In this document: positions 22,961 through 33,654 of the stretch, piece by piece | Layout of the letters: every line of letters begins with the position of its first letter | How positions within the stretch are numbered: position 1 is the first letter of the stretch | Assembly: GCA_907163375.1 (NCBI GenBank) | Contig: CAJQUW010001420.1 | Span: 186,001 to 250,000 of the forward strand | Length of the DNA: 64,000 nucleotides | Source: Prostheceraeus crozeri | Lineage: Eukaryota > Platyhelminthes > Polycladida > Euryleptidae | Direction: 5' to 3' | Position numbers and translations under genes: made by a program | Notes under the pieces: generated by a model | The model's input: the letters and a program-made list of their open reading frames with translations, nothing else | Told to the model about the DNA's origin: nothing | Database searches by the model: none

Positions 22961-23314
22961 GTCAATTGAATGTTTTGTCGGCTCTCACTGAGTTATATGA
23001 ACCTTAAGACGATGACAATGATGGATCCAGATGTTGCTTGCCTTCATTTTGCCAATTCATTGCATTAAACCATCAAACTCTGTGACATATACTTCTTCCC
23101 TTTCCACTTCAAAAAGTGCAAAGCAGTTGACACTCCAAAAATCTAATTGTTGATAACATGATCGTAACTGCCATCCGTTAGTAAATTAATAACTGTTCAA
23201 CAGTTAGGTGAATAGGTGAATTCCATGAAATAACGGGATCTGACTGTTATCAACCATTTTGAGGGAAACCGTTGAAAACGATGAGTTTTTCAAGATAAGC
23301 TCTTTGTCGAGTAC

Positions 23315-23343
23315 TTTCGGTCACTACACGCAACCATCGTCAG
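23315..23343 (-). ncRNA. Hammerhead-like core in the PLE terminal region
   Basis: On the minus strand CTGACGA is followed by GGT...ACC and GAAA. The position near the 3' end of the inverted copy agrees with published reports of hammerhead motifs in PLE terminal repeats. Flanking stems are weak. Confidence 0.3.
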
Positions 23344-23689
23344 GACATGAGTGAGACAGCAAAACCAATGCGTTAACGCTGTGAGCGAACATCAAAGAGT
23401 CAATACACCAACTTAGGGAATGCCGATACTTAACAAATTATAAACATTGACATGGCTCTACTGACAAAATACAAAAGTAGAAGGTAAGAAACGAAAATTA
23501 CCCGAAAAGACAGAAGTGAAATTAAAAGAACAAATGACATTAAAACTTCCAAGCATCACTTAAAGAGTGCTTCACTTTATTGCAGAAGCTTATGAGTCAA
23601 TATGTGTTCAATAAGTCACGTGGTAACAATCTGCAACGAAGAAAAGGTTATTTAGATACTACGTATGAACAATTAAGCAATAGGTAATG

Positions 23690-24968
23690 TTAGCTAAATA
23701 TCTTTAAGAAATAAGAGCTACCATTATAACCTAATGTTCGGTTAAGCAATGGATTGCTACTAAAAATGTTTATAGATTCAACAATACTAATCTCAAAGTC
23801 TGAGTTTCCACGGTAAATGATTTGAAAGCAATCAGTGTAGTTACGAAAACAATGGTTACATTGTTCTATGTGTTTTGCAATGGCACTATTGCCACTTAAG
23901 TGTTCAAGTTTACGTTGATGCAGACGTCTTTTGGTTTTACCAATATATTGGCAATCAGGATCAACCTGACATTGAAAGCAATAGACAAGATGCGATTGCA
24001 TGTCTGGACCTAACTTACTTTTAAGGGAGAAATATCTTCCAGTTTTGAACGAGGTCATAACAACCTTGCATTCCAAGTTAAGTTTACGAAATATTTTTAC
24101 TAACTTATTACTAAATTTCTGTGATGCATAACCCACGAAGGAGATTTTGATTATTTTATTGAAGTCATTATCAATTGTTACGCGTGTTGTTTAATTTACG
24201 ACCTATAAATTTGTTAATTGTTGATTGAATTAATTGCAATGGATAGCCATTTCTACTTAAGATATTGGTAATTTTACTACATTCATTATGGAATAGATTC
24301 CAATTGGTGGATACATTGTAAGCACGATGAAGCATGCCTAATACTAGTGTGTTTTTCCAATTGCGAGTACATAAAGCATTGAAATTCAGTAAAAGGCCTG
24401 TAAAGGTAGGTTTACGATAAATCTCAGTAAGTACATTGTCCTCATCAATTTTCAGAAGGACATCCAGAAAAGGTAATTCTTTATTACCCACATCTGATGT
24501 AAAGTGTAAGTTACTGTGTTGAATGTTTAGAAAATTATGGAATACATCTATGTGTTGTTCATTGTTAAATACAGCTATGATATCATCCACATAACGACGA
24601 TACACAACAGGAGAGAAAGGTAAGTCCTGCCATTTATGTTCTAGATTAGCTAAGAAGACGTTAGCGAGGGTTGGACCCAACAGGCTACCCATACTTACAC
24701 CATCCACCTGTTGGTATACGGTGTCATTCATAAGAAAGCAACCAGACGTGGCAAATTTTAATAAGTCTTTAAATACTTTTTCTTCGTACTTCGGTTTATT
24801 GGCATTACTAGGTGAGTACACTAATTTAGTTGCAATGTTGATTGCTTCAGTTACGGGTACGTTGGTAAATAAGTTTTCGACGTCAAAGCTCACAAGGGTG
24901 CTATGACGGTTTATTTTATGTTTAACATCATCTAATACACTAATGAAATCATTAGTTGATTTCAACAT
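23690..24968 (-). pseudogene. Inverted, 5'-truncated PLE reverse transcriptase/GIY-YIG copy
   Basis: Two minus-strand frames (24171-24968 and 23690-24136) encode the same protein as 25797-27650 from the RT palm to the C-terminus. A 5-base deletion near 24170-24185 relative to the forward copy causes the frame shift between them. The palm motifs are SFDVENLFTNVP (catalytic Asp present, codon at 24882-24884) and YVDD. The GIY-YIG part QYIGKTKRRLHQRKLEH is unchanged. The open frame starts within the finger region; translated similarity continues to about 25020. Confidence 0.9.
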
Positions 24969-25024
24969 AAAGTCATCATTGATATGTGGTTTAATTAAAT
25001 TGTCTAAGTATTTAGCTAATTTAT

Positions 25025-25145
25025 AAATATTAATATCTACTAATATAATAATGTATATATTATTATATATAATATATATTTATATATTTTATATATATTA
25101 TATATAATTATATAATTATATATATATTATAATACTAATATTAAT
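25025..25145. repeat. TA-rich simple repeat between the PLE copies
   Basis: This is an almost pure ATATAT/TATAAT tract at the junction of the inverted and forward PLE copies. Confidence 0.8.
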
Positions 25146-25302
25146 TTCTACTTTTTTACAATTGTTCTCTATTTTGCTGATGTACTTACCTAACTATGAG
25201 TCCATGCTCACTAGTAATTTGTTGTATATTGTGGTTTGTAAAAAGTAGTCATCTTGCTGATCTATACTTTAGAATAAGTAATCACTTTAATGTACCGTAT
25301 CT

Positions 25303-25569
25303 GTGAATGATCCCCGAAAACTGGAAAAATGCATTCCCAAAGTCAAAAAATTACAATTGGATATCACCTATTTCAATGATTGTGATATTCTTCACTTGTG
25401 TCCTAAATTTCTTCTCACTAAACCTAAACTTGAACCAATTAGTGATGATGTTGATGAATTCAACAAATTAGCCATCACATCGCATATAAAATTCTTAAAT
25501 AAAAAATTGAAACTCAATAAATTTAAACTCCAAAAGCTTACCAGTCACATTTCGAGTCAATTATCGTGA
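25303..25569 (+). pseudogene. N-terminal part of the PLE protein, cut off by a stop
   Basis: Eighty-eight codons with DCDILHLCPKFLLTKPKLEP match the N-terminal CPKFL-type segment common in PLE proteins. A TGA at 25567 and frame changes up to about 25720 separate it from the main ORF. The forward element copy is therefore not intact. Confidence 0.6.
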
Positions 25570-25796
25570 TTTCGTATTCTCACGTTAAAATTGGCTGTTT
25601 ACCAAACATGTTGATAACTCTCTCCTATACAAGTAAAAGAATCTCATCGTAGTAAATTAAGTAAACTTTGGCTTGAACAAAGGACTGCAACCCCGGATTG
25701 CATCATTAACCCTAGTTACTCTCTCTGTTTGAACGTGAAGCATTACGGTATGGTTTAAAAAATCCTATTGCTCCTAGACACCTTGATTTAGATAAA

Positions 25797-27650
25797 ATGA
25801 AATATGAACTAGAAAAATCAATTTGTGGCGTACCACGCAATGATCCTAACTGGACCAAAGAAATAAAATTAGATATAATACATTCACTGAAGGAATTCGA
25901 AGATAACTGCAATGACACTTTGAAAAGTAAACGTAACCGTATGTTACACATGACTTTAAATAGACTATCTAAGATTCGTAACTTAAAGATTTGTTCTTTT
26001 GATAAAGGTCAAGGTATCGTGCTTGTAGATACTGATGACTATAATCATAAACTTAATGGGATATTGAGTGATTCTTCTAAATTTAAAATAATTCCTGTAC
26101 CTAATGATATTAAAAAACATCCTGTTTGTATCGAGGAAAATAAATTATCTCGCTATCTCATTAAATATGTAAAAAATAAAGTTGATGACAGCGTTTATAA
26201 GGACATACTGCCTTCTGGTAGTAACATAGCACGTATCTATGGTACCGTAAAAGTACATAAGAACAACTACCCTGTTCGACCGATAGTTAGTACTATTGAT
26301 GCTGCTAATTATAAATTAGCTAAATACTTAGACAATTTAATTAAACCACATATCAATGATGACTTTATGTTGAAATCAACTAATGATTTCATTAGTGTAT
26401 TAGATGATGTTAAACATAAAATAAACCGTCATAGCACCCTTGTGAGCTTTAACGTCGAAAACTTATTTACCAACGTACCCGTAACTGAAGCAATCAACAT
26501 TGCAACTAAATTAGTGTACTCACCTAGTAATGCCAATAAACCGAAGTACGAAGAAAAAGTATTTAAAGACTTATTAAAATTTGCCACGTCTGGTTGCTTT
26601 CTTATGAATGACACCGTATACCAACAGGTGGATGGTGTAAGTATGGGTAGCCTGTTGGGTCCAACCCTCGCTAACGTCTTCTTAGCTAATCTAGAACATA
26701 AATGGCAGGACTTACCTTTCTCTCCTGTTGTGTATCGTCGTTATATGGATGATATCATAGCTGTATTTAACAATGAACAACACATAGATGTATTCCATAA
26801 TTTTCTAAACATTCAACACAGTAACTTGCACTTTACATCAGATGTGGGTAATAAAGAATTACCTTTTCTGGATGTCCTTCTGAAAATTGATGAGGACAAT
26901 GTACTTACTGAGATTTATCGTAAACCTACCTTTACAGGCCTTTTACTGAATTTCAATGCTTTATGTACTCGCAATTGGAAAAACACACTAGTATTAGGCA
27001 TGCTTCATCGTGCTTACAATGTATCCACCAATTGGAATCTATTCCATAATGAATGTAGTAAAATTACCAATATCTTAAGTAGAAATGGCTATCCATTGCA
27101 ATTAATTCAATCAACAATTAACAAATTTATAGGTCGTAAATTAGACAATTCTTCACGTGTAACAATTGATAATGACTTCAATAAAATAATCAAAATCTCC
27201 TTCGTGGGTTATGCATCACAGAAATTTAGTAATAAGTTAGTAAAAATATTTCGTAAACTTAACTTGGAATGCAAGGTTGTTATGACCTCGTTCAAAACTG
27301 GAAGATATTTCTCCCTTAAAAGTAAGTTAGGTCCAGACATGCAATCGCATCTTGTCTATTGCTTTCAATGTCAGGTTGATCCTGATTGCCAATATATTGG
27401 TAAAACCAAAAGACGTCTGCATCAACGTAAACTTGAACACTTAAGTGGCAATAGTGCCATTGCAAAACACATAGAACAATGTAACCATTGTTTTCGTAAC
27501 TACACTGATTGCTTTCAAATCATTTACCGTGGAAACTCAGACTTTGAGATTAGTATTGTTGAATCTATAAACATTTTTAGTAGCAATCCATTGCTTAACC
27601 GAACATTAGGTTATAATGGTAGCTCTTATTTCTTAAAGATATTTAGCTAA
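25797..27650 (+). CDS. Penelope-like reverse transcriptase with GIY-YIG endonuclease
   Basis: A 617-codon ORF; the frame is open back to about 25720, so the ATG is internal to the original protein. A PLE (telomerase-related) RT domain spans roughly residues 130-400, with GTVKVHKNNYPVRPIVS, LFTNVP and YMDD (316-319), and a C-terminal GIY-YIG endonuclease with VYCFQC and QYIGKTKRRLHQRKLEH (QYIG at 532-535, Arg544, Glu547). PLE proteins nick target DNA with GIY-YIG and copy their RNA into it. In motif A the catalytic Asp is replaced: residue 219 is Asn (AAC at 26451-26453), whereas the inverted copy keeps Asp. This copy is probably unable to polymerise. The GIY-YIG residues look intact. Confidence 0.9.
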   Translation: MKYELEKSICGVPRNDPNWTKEIKLDIIHSLKEFEDNCNDTLKSKRNRMLHMTLNRLSKIRNLKICSFDKGQGIVLVDTDDYNHKLNGILSDSSKFKIIPVPNDIKKHPVCIEENKLSRYLIKYVKNKVDDSVYKDILPSGSNIARIYGTVKVHKNNYPVRPIVSTIDAANYKLAKYLDNLIKPHINDDFMLKSTNDFISVLDDVKHKINRHSTLVSFNVENLFTNVPVTEAINIATKLVYSPSNANKPKYEEKVFKDLLKFATSGCFLMNDTVYQQVDGVSMGSLLGPTLANVFLANLEHKWQDLPFSPVVYRRYMDDIIAVFNNEQHIDVFHNFLNIQHSNLHFTSDVGNKELPFLDVLLKIDEDNVLTEIYRKPTFTGLLLNFNALCTRNWKNTLVLGMLHRAYNVSTNWNLFHNECSKITNILSRNGYPLQLIQSTINKFIGRKLDNSSRVTIDNDFNKIIKISFVGYASQKFSNKLVKIFRKLNLECKVVMTSFKTGRYFSLKSKLGPDMQSHLVYCFQCQVDPDCQYIGKTKRRLHQRKLEHLSGNSAIAKHIEQCNHCFRNYTDCFQIIYRGNSDFEISIVESINIFSSNPLLNRTLGYNGSSYFLKIFS

Positions 27651-28244
27651 CATTACCTATTGTTTAATTGTTCATACGTAGTACTTAAATAACCTTTTCT
27701 TCGTTGCAGATTGTTACCACGTGACTTATTGAACACATATTGACTGATTAGATCTCCACCGTCTAAACAAGCTTATGAGTCCAGAAGGATTCTTTCACTA
27801 TCCGCTTGTTCCATACTGGCTCTCTGTCGATGATGGTCATACTATCCAAAGAGATGGGATGTTGTGTCGACATTGAATGCTGCGCTACCTCAGAACGCGG
27901 CACGTCCATTTCGCGGATTGACCGCAAATGCTCCTTTTTCCGCTGCTCAATAGGTGAATAGGAATTGGATCTTATTTGATGTGCAGATAGCTGCCACTGT
28001 TGTAAGGTGTATTTAGGTTTATGAATACAAGGAAAAAGAATGCTTTGAAGACATGCAGTCTATTTGAAAAAGGGAAGTCATCATACCGGTGTTTATTTCA
28101 TCATATTAAGAACCATGTTGATAGGCCATCACATGAAATTGATTCAGAGAATTTAAATGATCAAATGAGGACGATATTTCTGATATTAGACATTGAACAT
28201 CGGTCCGGGTACTAGATATTTCATGCAGGTGTCCAGGCCCGCTT

Positions 28245-28530
28245 TCAGGTCTGTTTCGATCATTATTAAAAAAGATAGCAGGCGCACGAAAAAACGTTCA
28301 CAAACTTCTCTGTAGAGCTTGACATGGTTTGTGTCTTTTTGCTGTGTGATCCGGTTGATAAGTCACTAAAACTTCGCACAATTTGGCGTATTTAATGTTA
28401 AAGTGGCTGCTTATTGTTCGATTGCTATGGCATTATGTGAACAGATTGTGCCATTTCATAGGCATTATACATGTATATGTTTCAATGCTTCCTTTCTTGT
28501 CAAACAGAAGAAGAGACGACCTGTCTAATT
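28245..28530 (-). mobile_element. hAT-type MITE, family 1, partial copy
   Basis: Minus-strand homology to 2601-2890, ending in GACCTGTCTAATTCTATGG, which corresponds to the CACAGAATTAGACC end. The other end is missing. Confidence 0.65.
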
Positions 28531-28539
28531 CTATGGTTT

Positions 28540-30440
28540 CACCACTGAAAACATTTAGCCTACATAGCAGCCGTTATTGAGGGCACAACATCCTCCGAAT
28601 GTCATCGCAAAACATTCAAGTGATATTGTTTTTAAGTGATGCCGACTGCGTGGGTGGCGGAGAAGTTTCTGATGTTTATTTGACTACTTCGATCAGACCT
28701 GCGATAAGCCCCAATTTTTCATGCTAATTCTATAAAGCTTCGCCCATTTTTATAAGCATTGATATGATGCTGTCTATTAGAATTCGACATTCAGCGCGTC
28801 ATTACCACAGATCACCGCTATGTGAAATACAAATAATGAATCACAGCTCATGGTCGTTTCTAGTTTAAGCCACAATCCACTCAGCAGCATTTTAAAAATA
28901 TGTTGCCATCGTGCTTCATTGTGTTCAATTAATGTCAACATCTTAAACGCTGTCTTAAGTCAATATTTATTCGGATCTCTTGCCCTCCAATCATGTTGCA
29001 CAGCGAGCCATGTATCACATGAAAGATATGATCCATTTGAGGTTAATTTTCAACTATCAAGGTAATATTTTCCACATTGTGGAGTTTAAAGAATAAAAAA
29101 TGTGGCTTCTTTATCTCTGTAATTTCTATGAAAATATCGACTGCGATCTTGATAAAAGTAATGACATCTGCTACATCTTCAACAAGCTTTTTAAATGTGG
29201 AAAAAATAGATGGGAGGAAACCAAAAAAAGATTAGCAAGCGATTGGACTGTAAGTCTATATTATATATTAATGTTCGGCATTACTCGAATGGCCACTACT
29301 CGATTATTACTCGAGTACTCGAATGAAGCATCAATGTATTTATAGGACATAATATATCATGTAAAACTAGTACACCGTTTAATTCAATGCACTAGCCTAT
29401 CTATATAAGTTGAGATGCCAAAAAACATACACATGATTGCATATACTTAAAATGCATAATTTCGTAGACTTACTCATTCATGCTATCCTGTAAGATCAAC
29501 TATAGAAGTCCTGTCAACGTTCTACGCGCTTTTATAAAAGCGGCCTTACAAATAGCAGGATGTTGCTGTCATTATAAAATGATTTCTTGCTAATTGGTCA
29601 ACTATAGATTTTGTCTTGGCAAATTTACCTCTCAAAATAAATCATTGAGATAACTAGTCTTTTATCTGATATAATAAATAATGAACACTACTGTATGCAT
29701 GCTCATTTTCTTCTGAGATGAAATCACCGAAGCTTTATAGTCTCATGGACACGTATGCTGTACTTGAGAATGCTTCCCCAGTGCTTAACTCAAAAACTTA
29801 AAAATGGAATTATTTTCCCCATTTTCTGATTTCAATGTATGAATGCTTGTAGTACATACCACTACATGCTTGTATATTCCTACATCAAAATTATCTACTA
29901 TTATGGAACTGGACACTGGCCAGTGTATGATCTGTGTGAAGGCGCGGTAAGTGCAAACCGAACCACACGCGGAATTTTATTCAAGCATCCGAGCTTCAAT
30001 TTTACATATTGTGATTATGAAGTTTGATGGGTGAGCTAAATGCAGCTACATCGTATGTCTCCCCTCATCACTGATATATTTTCGCTTGCTACTTCAATTG
30101 AAAAATATGTGCTAACGATAAAGTTTTATAACAGATTTATTTGCAATCAAATAAATAGACTATGTTCCCAAACTATCAAATACAATGTATGTATAGGCAC
30201 TGTGATAATAATTCAAAAAGATATCGAAATGTGCATTGCATCGAGATACAGAGAAAAATTAAATATCGTGTCCGTCCGACAAAACAACTCTTCTTTTCAG
30301 TGTTTTCTGCATCATTTATTGCTCATGAAGTTGAGCACAGGAAGCTCTTCATGAAGTTTCTGAGATTGATACAAAGGGAAGCTGAAACAATTCTGTTATT
30401 CTGAGTCATTGGTCTATTGCCAGACCAATCATCGTCAATA
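28540..30440. other. Mostly unassigned DNA
   Basis: Several short open frames, none recognised except the candidate exon at 29100-29249. The rest is AT-rich. Confidence 0.4.
29100..29249 (+). CDS. Orphan exon candidate ending at a strong donor
   Basis: Fifty codons from an ATG (WLLYLCNFYENIDCDLDKSN, then CYIFNKLFKCGKNRW) end at a GTAAGT donor (29250). The composition is more protein-like than neighbouring frames, with four cysteines. No acceptor or partner exon is obvious, and I recognise no family. It could be a first exon, part of an old element or chance. Confidence 0.25.
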
Positions 30441-30444
30441 TGTG

Positions 30445-33400
30445 TTCAAGATTCAAGATTTATATATTTTTCACTACATCTGGGATGCATGTGACACACA
30501 AGACACACAAAAAACGATAACATGAAGAAAAAAAAGAGAAAATCATTGAAAGTCATGCAAGTTAAGCGGTGTAAATTGAGGTCTGAATACCGGACTGCTT
30601 CTGTAAATATGATCTTAAAAAGTCAATGATGGACGGACTTTTGCACTTTACTTGTCGTAATGTCTCAGGCACTTTGTTCCAAAAGCTAGTCCCATAACTT
30701 CTAACACTATTTTTGCCAAACTTAACACTGCGAACACGTGGCTGCACGAAAACATTGTGGTGAGTATTCTCACTCAAAATAAACAGTTCATCGAATACTA
30801 ATGGTGCATAACCAACACTAAACTGGAAGTTTTTAATGAATGATCCTCTGTCACGACTTGCATTCAGCTCAGTCTTCGTTTTAGCGATAGCTTGCATAAG
30901 CCGGAAAAGAGCCATGTGCCACCGAACAGGAATTCTAAGAGCATCAAATTTGGAAACAAGTTCACAAACTGGGTTTTTGAAATCTCTCGCGGCAGCACGA
31001 ATACACCGATCAAACATCGTATCTATTTTCTTCTTTAGAGAAGCCGATAAAAACAAGAAGAGAATTGATGCATAGTCAAAATGAGGCACTATATATGTCT
31101 GAACAAGTCTCCATCTCATTCTGCTGCTAGTATAATGCTTAAGGCGATTTATACCAGACAACTTCCACGCAACTTTCCTTGAGATTTCTTTCACTTGGTT
31201 ATCATACTTGAATTCAGAATCTATTATGACTCCCAATAATTTAATACACTTCAAGCTTTCTAAAGTTATGTCATGAGCGTTGAATTGTATCTTCTCTTTA
31301 TCGTGTCCCAAAGCCATACACTGAAATTTCTGCGGATTTGGTGTGAGACCATTGTCTTTAAGCCAACAAAGAATTGCTTGAATGGTGTCCCTTAGACGAT
31401 CTTGCACCTTTGTCGCAGATACATCCCTTACCCAAACTGTGACATCATCTGCATAAGCAATGACTTCAGCACCTGTAGATCGAATGAATGGAAGAATATC
31501 ATTAAAATAGACATTCCATAGCAATGGTCCCCACTGAGATCCCTGAGGAATACCTCGTTGTGTTTCAAACCATTTTTCCGACACTTTTCCCTGTAATCGA
31601 ACACGGTTCTTTCTTGATGAAAGATAGGATTTCATGAGTAATAGCGACGATGTTGACAATCCATAGGCTTCTAGCTTTCTTAACATCAATGAATGAGGAA
31701 TACTGTCAAATGCAGCTGTTAGATCGAGAGATATAATGCCGACATTGTCTCGTAGCTCTAGTGCAGATTTCCAGCATTCAACCATATACAATAGTGCAGA
31801 CTCAGTGCTGTAGTTCTTCTTATAGGCAAATTGGTATGGCGATAGCATGTGTAGAACATGAGTCGATAATTGCCTTGTCATAACAGTTTCCATAATCTTT
31901 GCATGATGACATAGGACAGTCACTGGACGATATCGTGTTACATCAACACGGGAGCCACCTTTAAATACTGGAGTCCATGCCCCACGTTTTAAAGCAGTGG
32001 GAAACTCACATAATTGAATCATGCAGTTGAAAAGAAAACTGAGTACATTGCTGAATTCAACACTCGAAGCTTTAACTGATCTCGCTGGAACACCATCAAT
32101 TCCATTTGATTTCCCACATTTAATTTTGTTCCTAATGACATCTTCCACATCTTTCGCTGTTATTTTCGAAAATTCAAATGGTAGTATAGTCCCAACATCT
32201 CTACGTATGATATCAATACTCATACAATTTTCATCATCAAGTACGTCAAGTTGTTTGTCGCTGTTTTGTTTGTTGATGTTGCTACCAAGATGAGTAAAAT
32301 GTTCCCCAAGCTGGTCCATGACTTTTTCATCATCAACTATATATTGGTTCTCACTGATCAACAAGATTTTCGTGTTATCCGTAACTTTTCTGCTATGCAT
32401 ATGAGATTCAAAAAGTCGATAAAAGTCATTCGGTTTATCAGAATTACATTTTCTCCTGAAAAACGCAGTTGCAGCTTCGCGATTCAATCTGCGTTCGACC
32501 TTCTGCCAGTACATTTTGTTATTCCAGGCATAGCTGTTTTTAACCCTTTTACCATTATCATCTTTTGGAGTTTGATTTAGCCAATGATGCTTCTGGCGAC
32601 GTGCGTAAGCGATTTTTCCTGTATACCAAGGAACCCTGTTGGGGCGCACATTCATCTCTATCCAAGGGGCATGCTCATCCAATATTTCAATGTATATAGA
32701 ATGAATAAAGTCATACATTTCATCAATCGAATCAAAAATAGAGGATGTGTAGAATACCGGAAGAGCGTCACGAATGTCAGATAGAAATTTCATGGCGTCA
32801 AAGTTTTTGAAGGAGCGACATTTTAAATATCTTTTCTCAAGCACTGGACACGTGCAATTTAATGCTGCGACAACCATACAGTGGTCGGATAGTCCTGGAT
32901 CATGAACAACAGCTTCTGATACAAGGTCTTCATTACAAAGAATTACATCCAAACAGGATCCACTTTCGGGACGAGTTGGTTCATTGATCTGGCAATCGAT
33001 GTTGAATTGATCACACACATCATTCAGCAAATTTTGATGCTGTTGAGTCTGGGTGCCTAGAGCACATAAATTCAAATCCTCAGTAACAAGAATATCTGGT
33101 TTTATGGAGCTGGCTAATGTCAAAACAAACTCCATTTCTTCTCTAGCAGTTTTGAGAGATTGAGATGGTCTTCGATATAAACTGACCAAAACAAAGCGTA
33201 AATCGATTGCACACACATGTAAAACAACACATTCAATAGCTTCAAAAGCTTTTCCTTTTTCAATGGAACATGGAATTTGAACGATTGGCAAAGTTTCACG
33301 CCCATATACAAGAATTCCACCATGTTTTCTTTTACCCTCGCGAAAGGTGCGGTAACCAGAGTGGAGAAGTTCGTTATCAGACGTGCTTCCATCGATTTTT

Positions 33401-33650
33401 GTTTCTTGAACACGAAGTATATCAAGTTTGAGCTTGTCTAAGTAGTCATGCTTCAGAGTATTTAGAGGTCTATCTTCCTCTTTTCGTATTGAGTTCACAT
33501 TTAGTTGACCAATGCATAGTTGCTTCTTGTGCTTCGTCTTGAATCTATAAAGATCAGAAAAGGTTTTCGGCATTATTATCACCAACAAAATAAGAAAAGT
33601 AATCAAACCCATACAAATGTACGTGTTAGTTTAATCCAAAGAGTTTCGAA
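30445..33650 (-). mobile_element. CR1/Jockey-group LINE
   Basis: This contains the intact endonuclease/RT ORF below. On the minus strand the 3' untranslated part ends in a short tandem repeat of TTCAAGA/AATCTTG (30445-30460), as is common for this LINE group. The 5' limit is uncertain; a tRNA-like sequence lies just beyond the ORF start. Confidence 0.8.
30562..33612 (-). CDS. LINE endonuclease/reverse transcriptase (intact ORF)
   Basis: 1016 codons without interruption; a second ATG at codon 14 (33573) is the more likely start, as MPKTF precedes the conserved part. The N-terminal EEP endonuclease has QLNVNSI, QETKID, EDLN (usually GDFN; Asp and Asn kept) and SDH at 242-244. The RT domain has SLDLTAAFDSI with Asp630, GIPQGSQWGPLLWNVYFNDI and YADD at 720-723. 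The C-terminal WNKVPETLR segment is the usual end of such proteins. It nicks target DNA and primes reverse transcription of its RNA there. The undamaged length suggests recent insertion. No ORF1 was seen upstream, so it may be 5'-truncated. Confidence 0.92.
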   Translation of the reverse strand: MGLITFLILLVIIMPKTFSDLYRFKTKHKKQLCIGQLNVNSIRKEEDRPLNTLKHDYLDKLKLDILRVQETKIDGSTSDNELLHSGYRTFREGKRKHGGILVYGRETLPIVQIPCSIEKGKAFEAIECVVLHVCAIDLRFVLVSLYRRPSQSLKTAREEMEFVLTLASSIKPDILVTEDLNLCALGTQTQQHQNLLNDVCDQFNIDCQINEPTRPESGSCLDVILCNEDLVSEAVVHDPGLSDHCMVVAALNCTCPVLEKRYLKCRSFKNFDAMKFLSDIRDALPVFYTSSIFDSIDEMYDFIHSIYIEILDEHAPWIEMNVRPNRVPWYTGKIAYARRQKHHWLNQTPKDDNGKRVKNSYAWNNKMYWQKVERRLNREAATAFFRRKCNSDKPNDFYRLFESHMHSRKVTDNTKILLISENQYIVDDEKVMDQLGEHFTHLGSNINKQNSDKQLDVLDDENCMSIDIIRRDVGTILPFEFSKITAKDVEDVIRNKIKCGKSNGIDGVPARSVKASSVEFSNVLSFLFNCMIQLCEFPTALKRGAWTPVFKGGSRVDVTRYRPVTVLCHHAKIMETVMTRQLSTHVLHMLSPYQFAYKKNYSTESALLYMVECWKSALELRDNVGIISLDLTAAFDSIPHSLMLRKLEAYGLSTSSLLLMKSYLSSRKNRVRLQGKVSEKWFETQRGIPQGSQWGPLLWNVYFNDILPFIRSTGAEVIAYADDVTVWVRDVSATKVQDRLRDTIQAILCWLKDNGLTPNPQKFQCMALGHDKEKIQFNAHDITLESLKCIKLLGVIIDSEFKYDNQVKEISRKVAWKLSGINRLKHYTSSRMRWRLVQTYIVPHFDYASILFLFLSASLKKKIDTMFDRCIRAAARDFKNPVCELVSKFDALRIPVRWHMALFRLMQAIAKTKTELNASRDRGSFIKNFQFSVGYAPLVFDELFILSENTHHNVFVQPRVRSVKFGKNSVRSYGTSFWNKVPETLRQVKCKSPSIIDFLRSYLQKQSGIQTSIYTA

Positions 33651-33654
33651 GAAA

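Larger units (their letters stand above)
23222..27948 (+). mobile_element. Penelope-like composite element with 11-bp target duplication
   Basis: AATAGGTGAAT occurs exactly at 23211-23221 and 27949-27959. The unit consists of a 5'-truncated inverted copy (about 23590-25040, minus strand) and a longer forward copy (about 25300-27745), separated by an AT-rich spacer and bounded by terminal regions that differ from each other. This head-to-head arrangement is known for PLEs. The two copies are nearly identical where they overlap. Confidence 0.7.

Noticed and set aside
22247-22968. Certain 9-bp target duplication of the fold-back unit
   Set aside because: Similarity to the gene B 3' flank appears to extend past the left copy, so the boundary is not settled.
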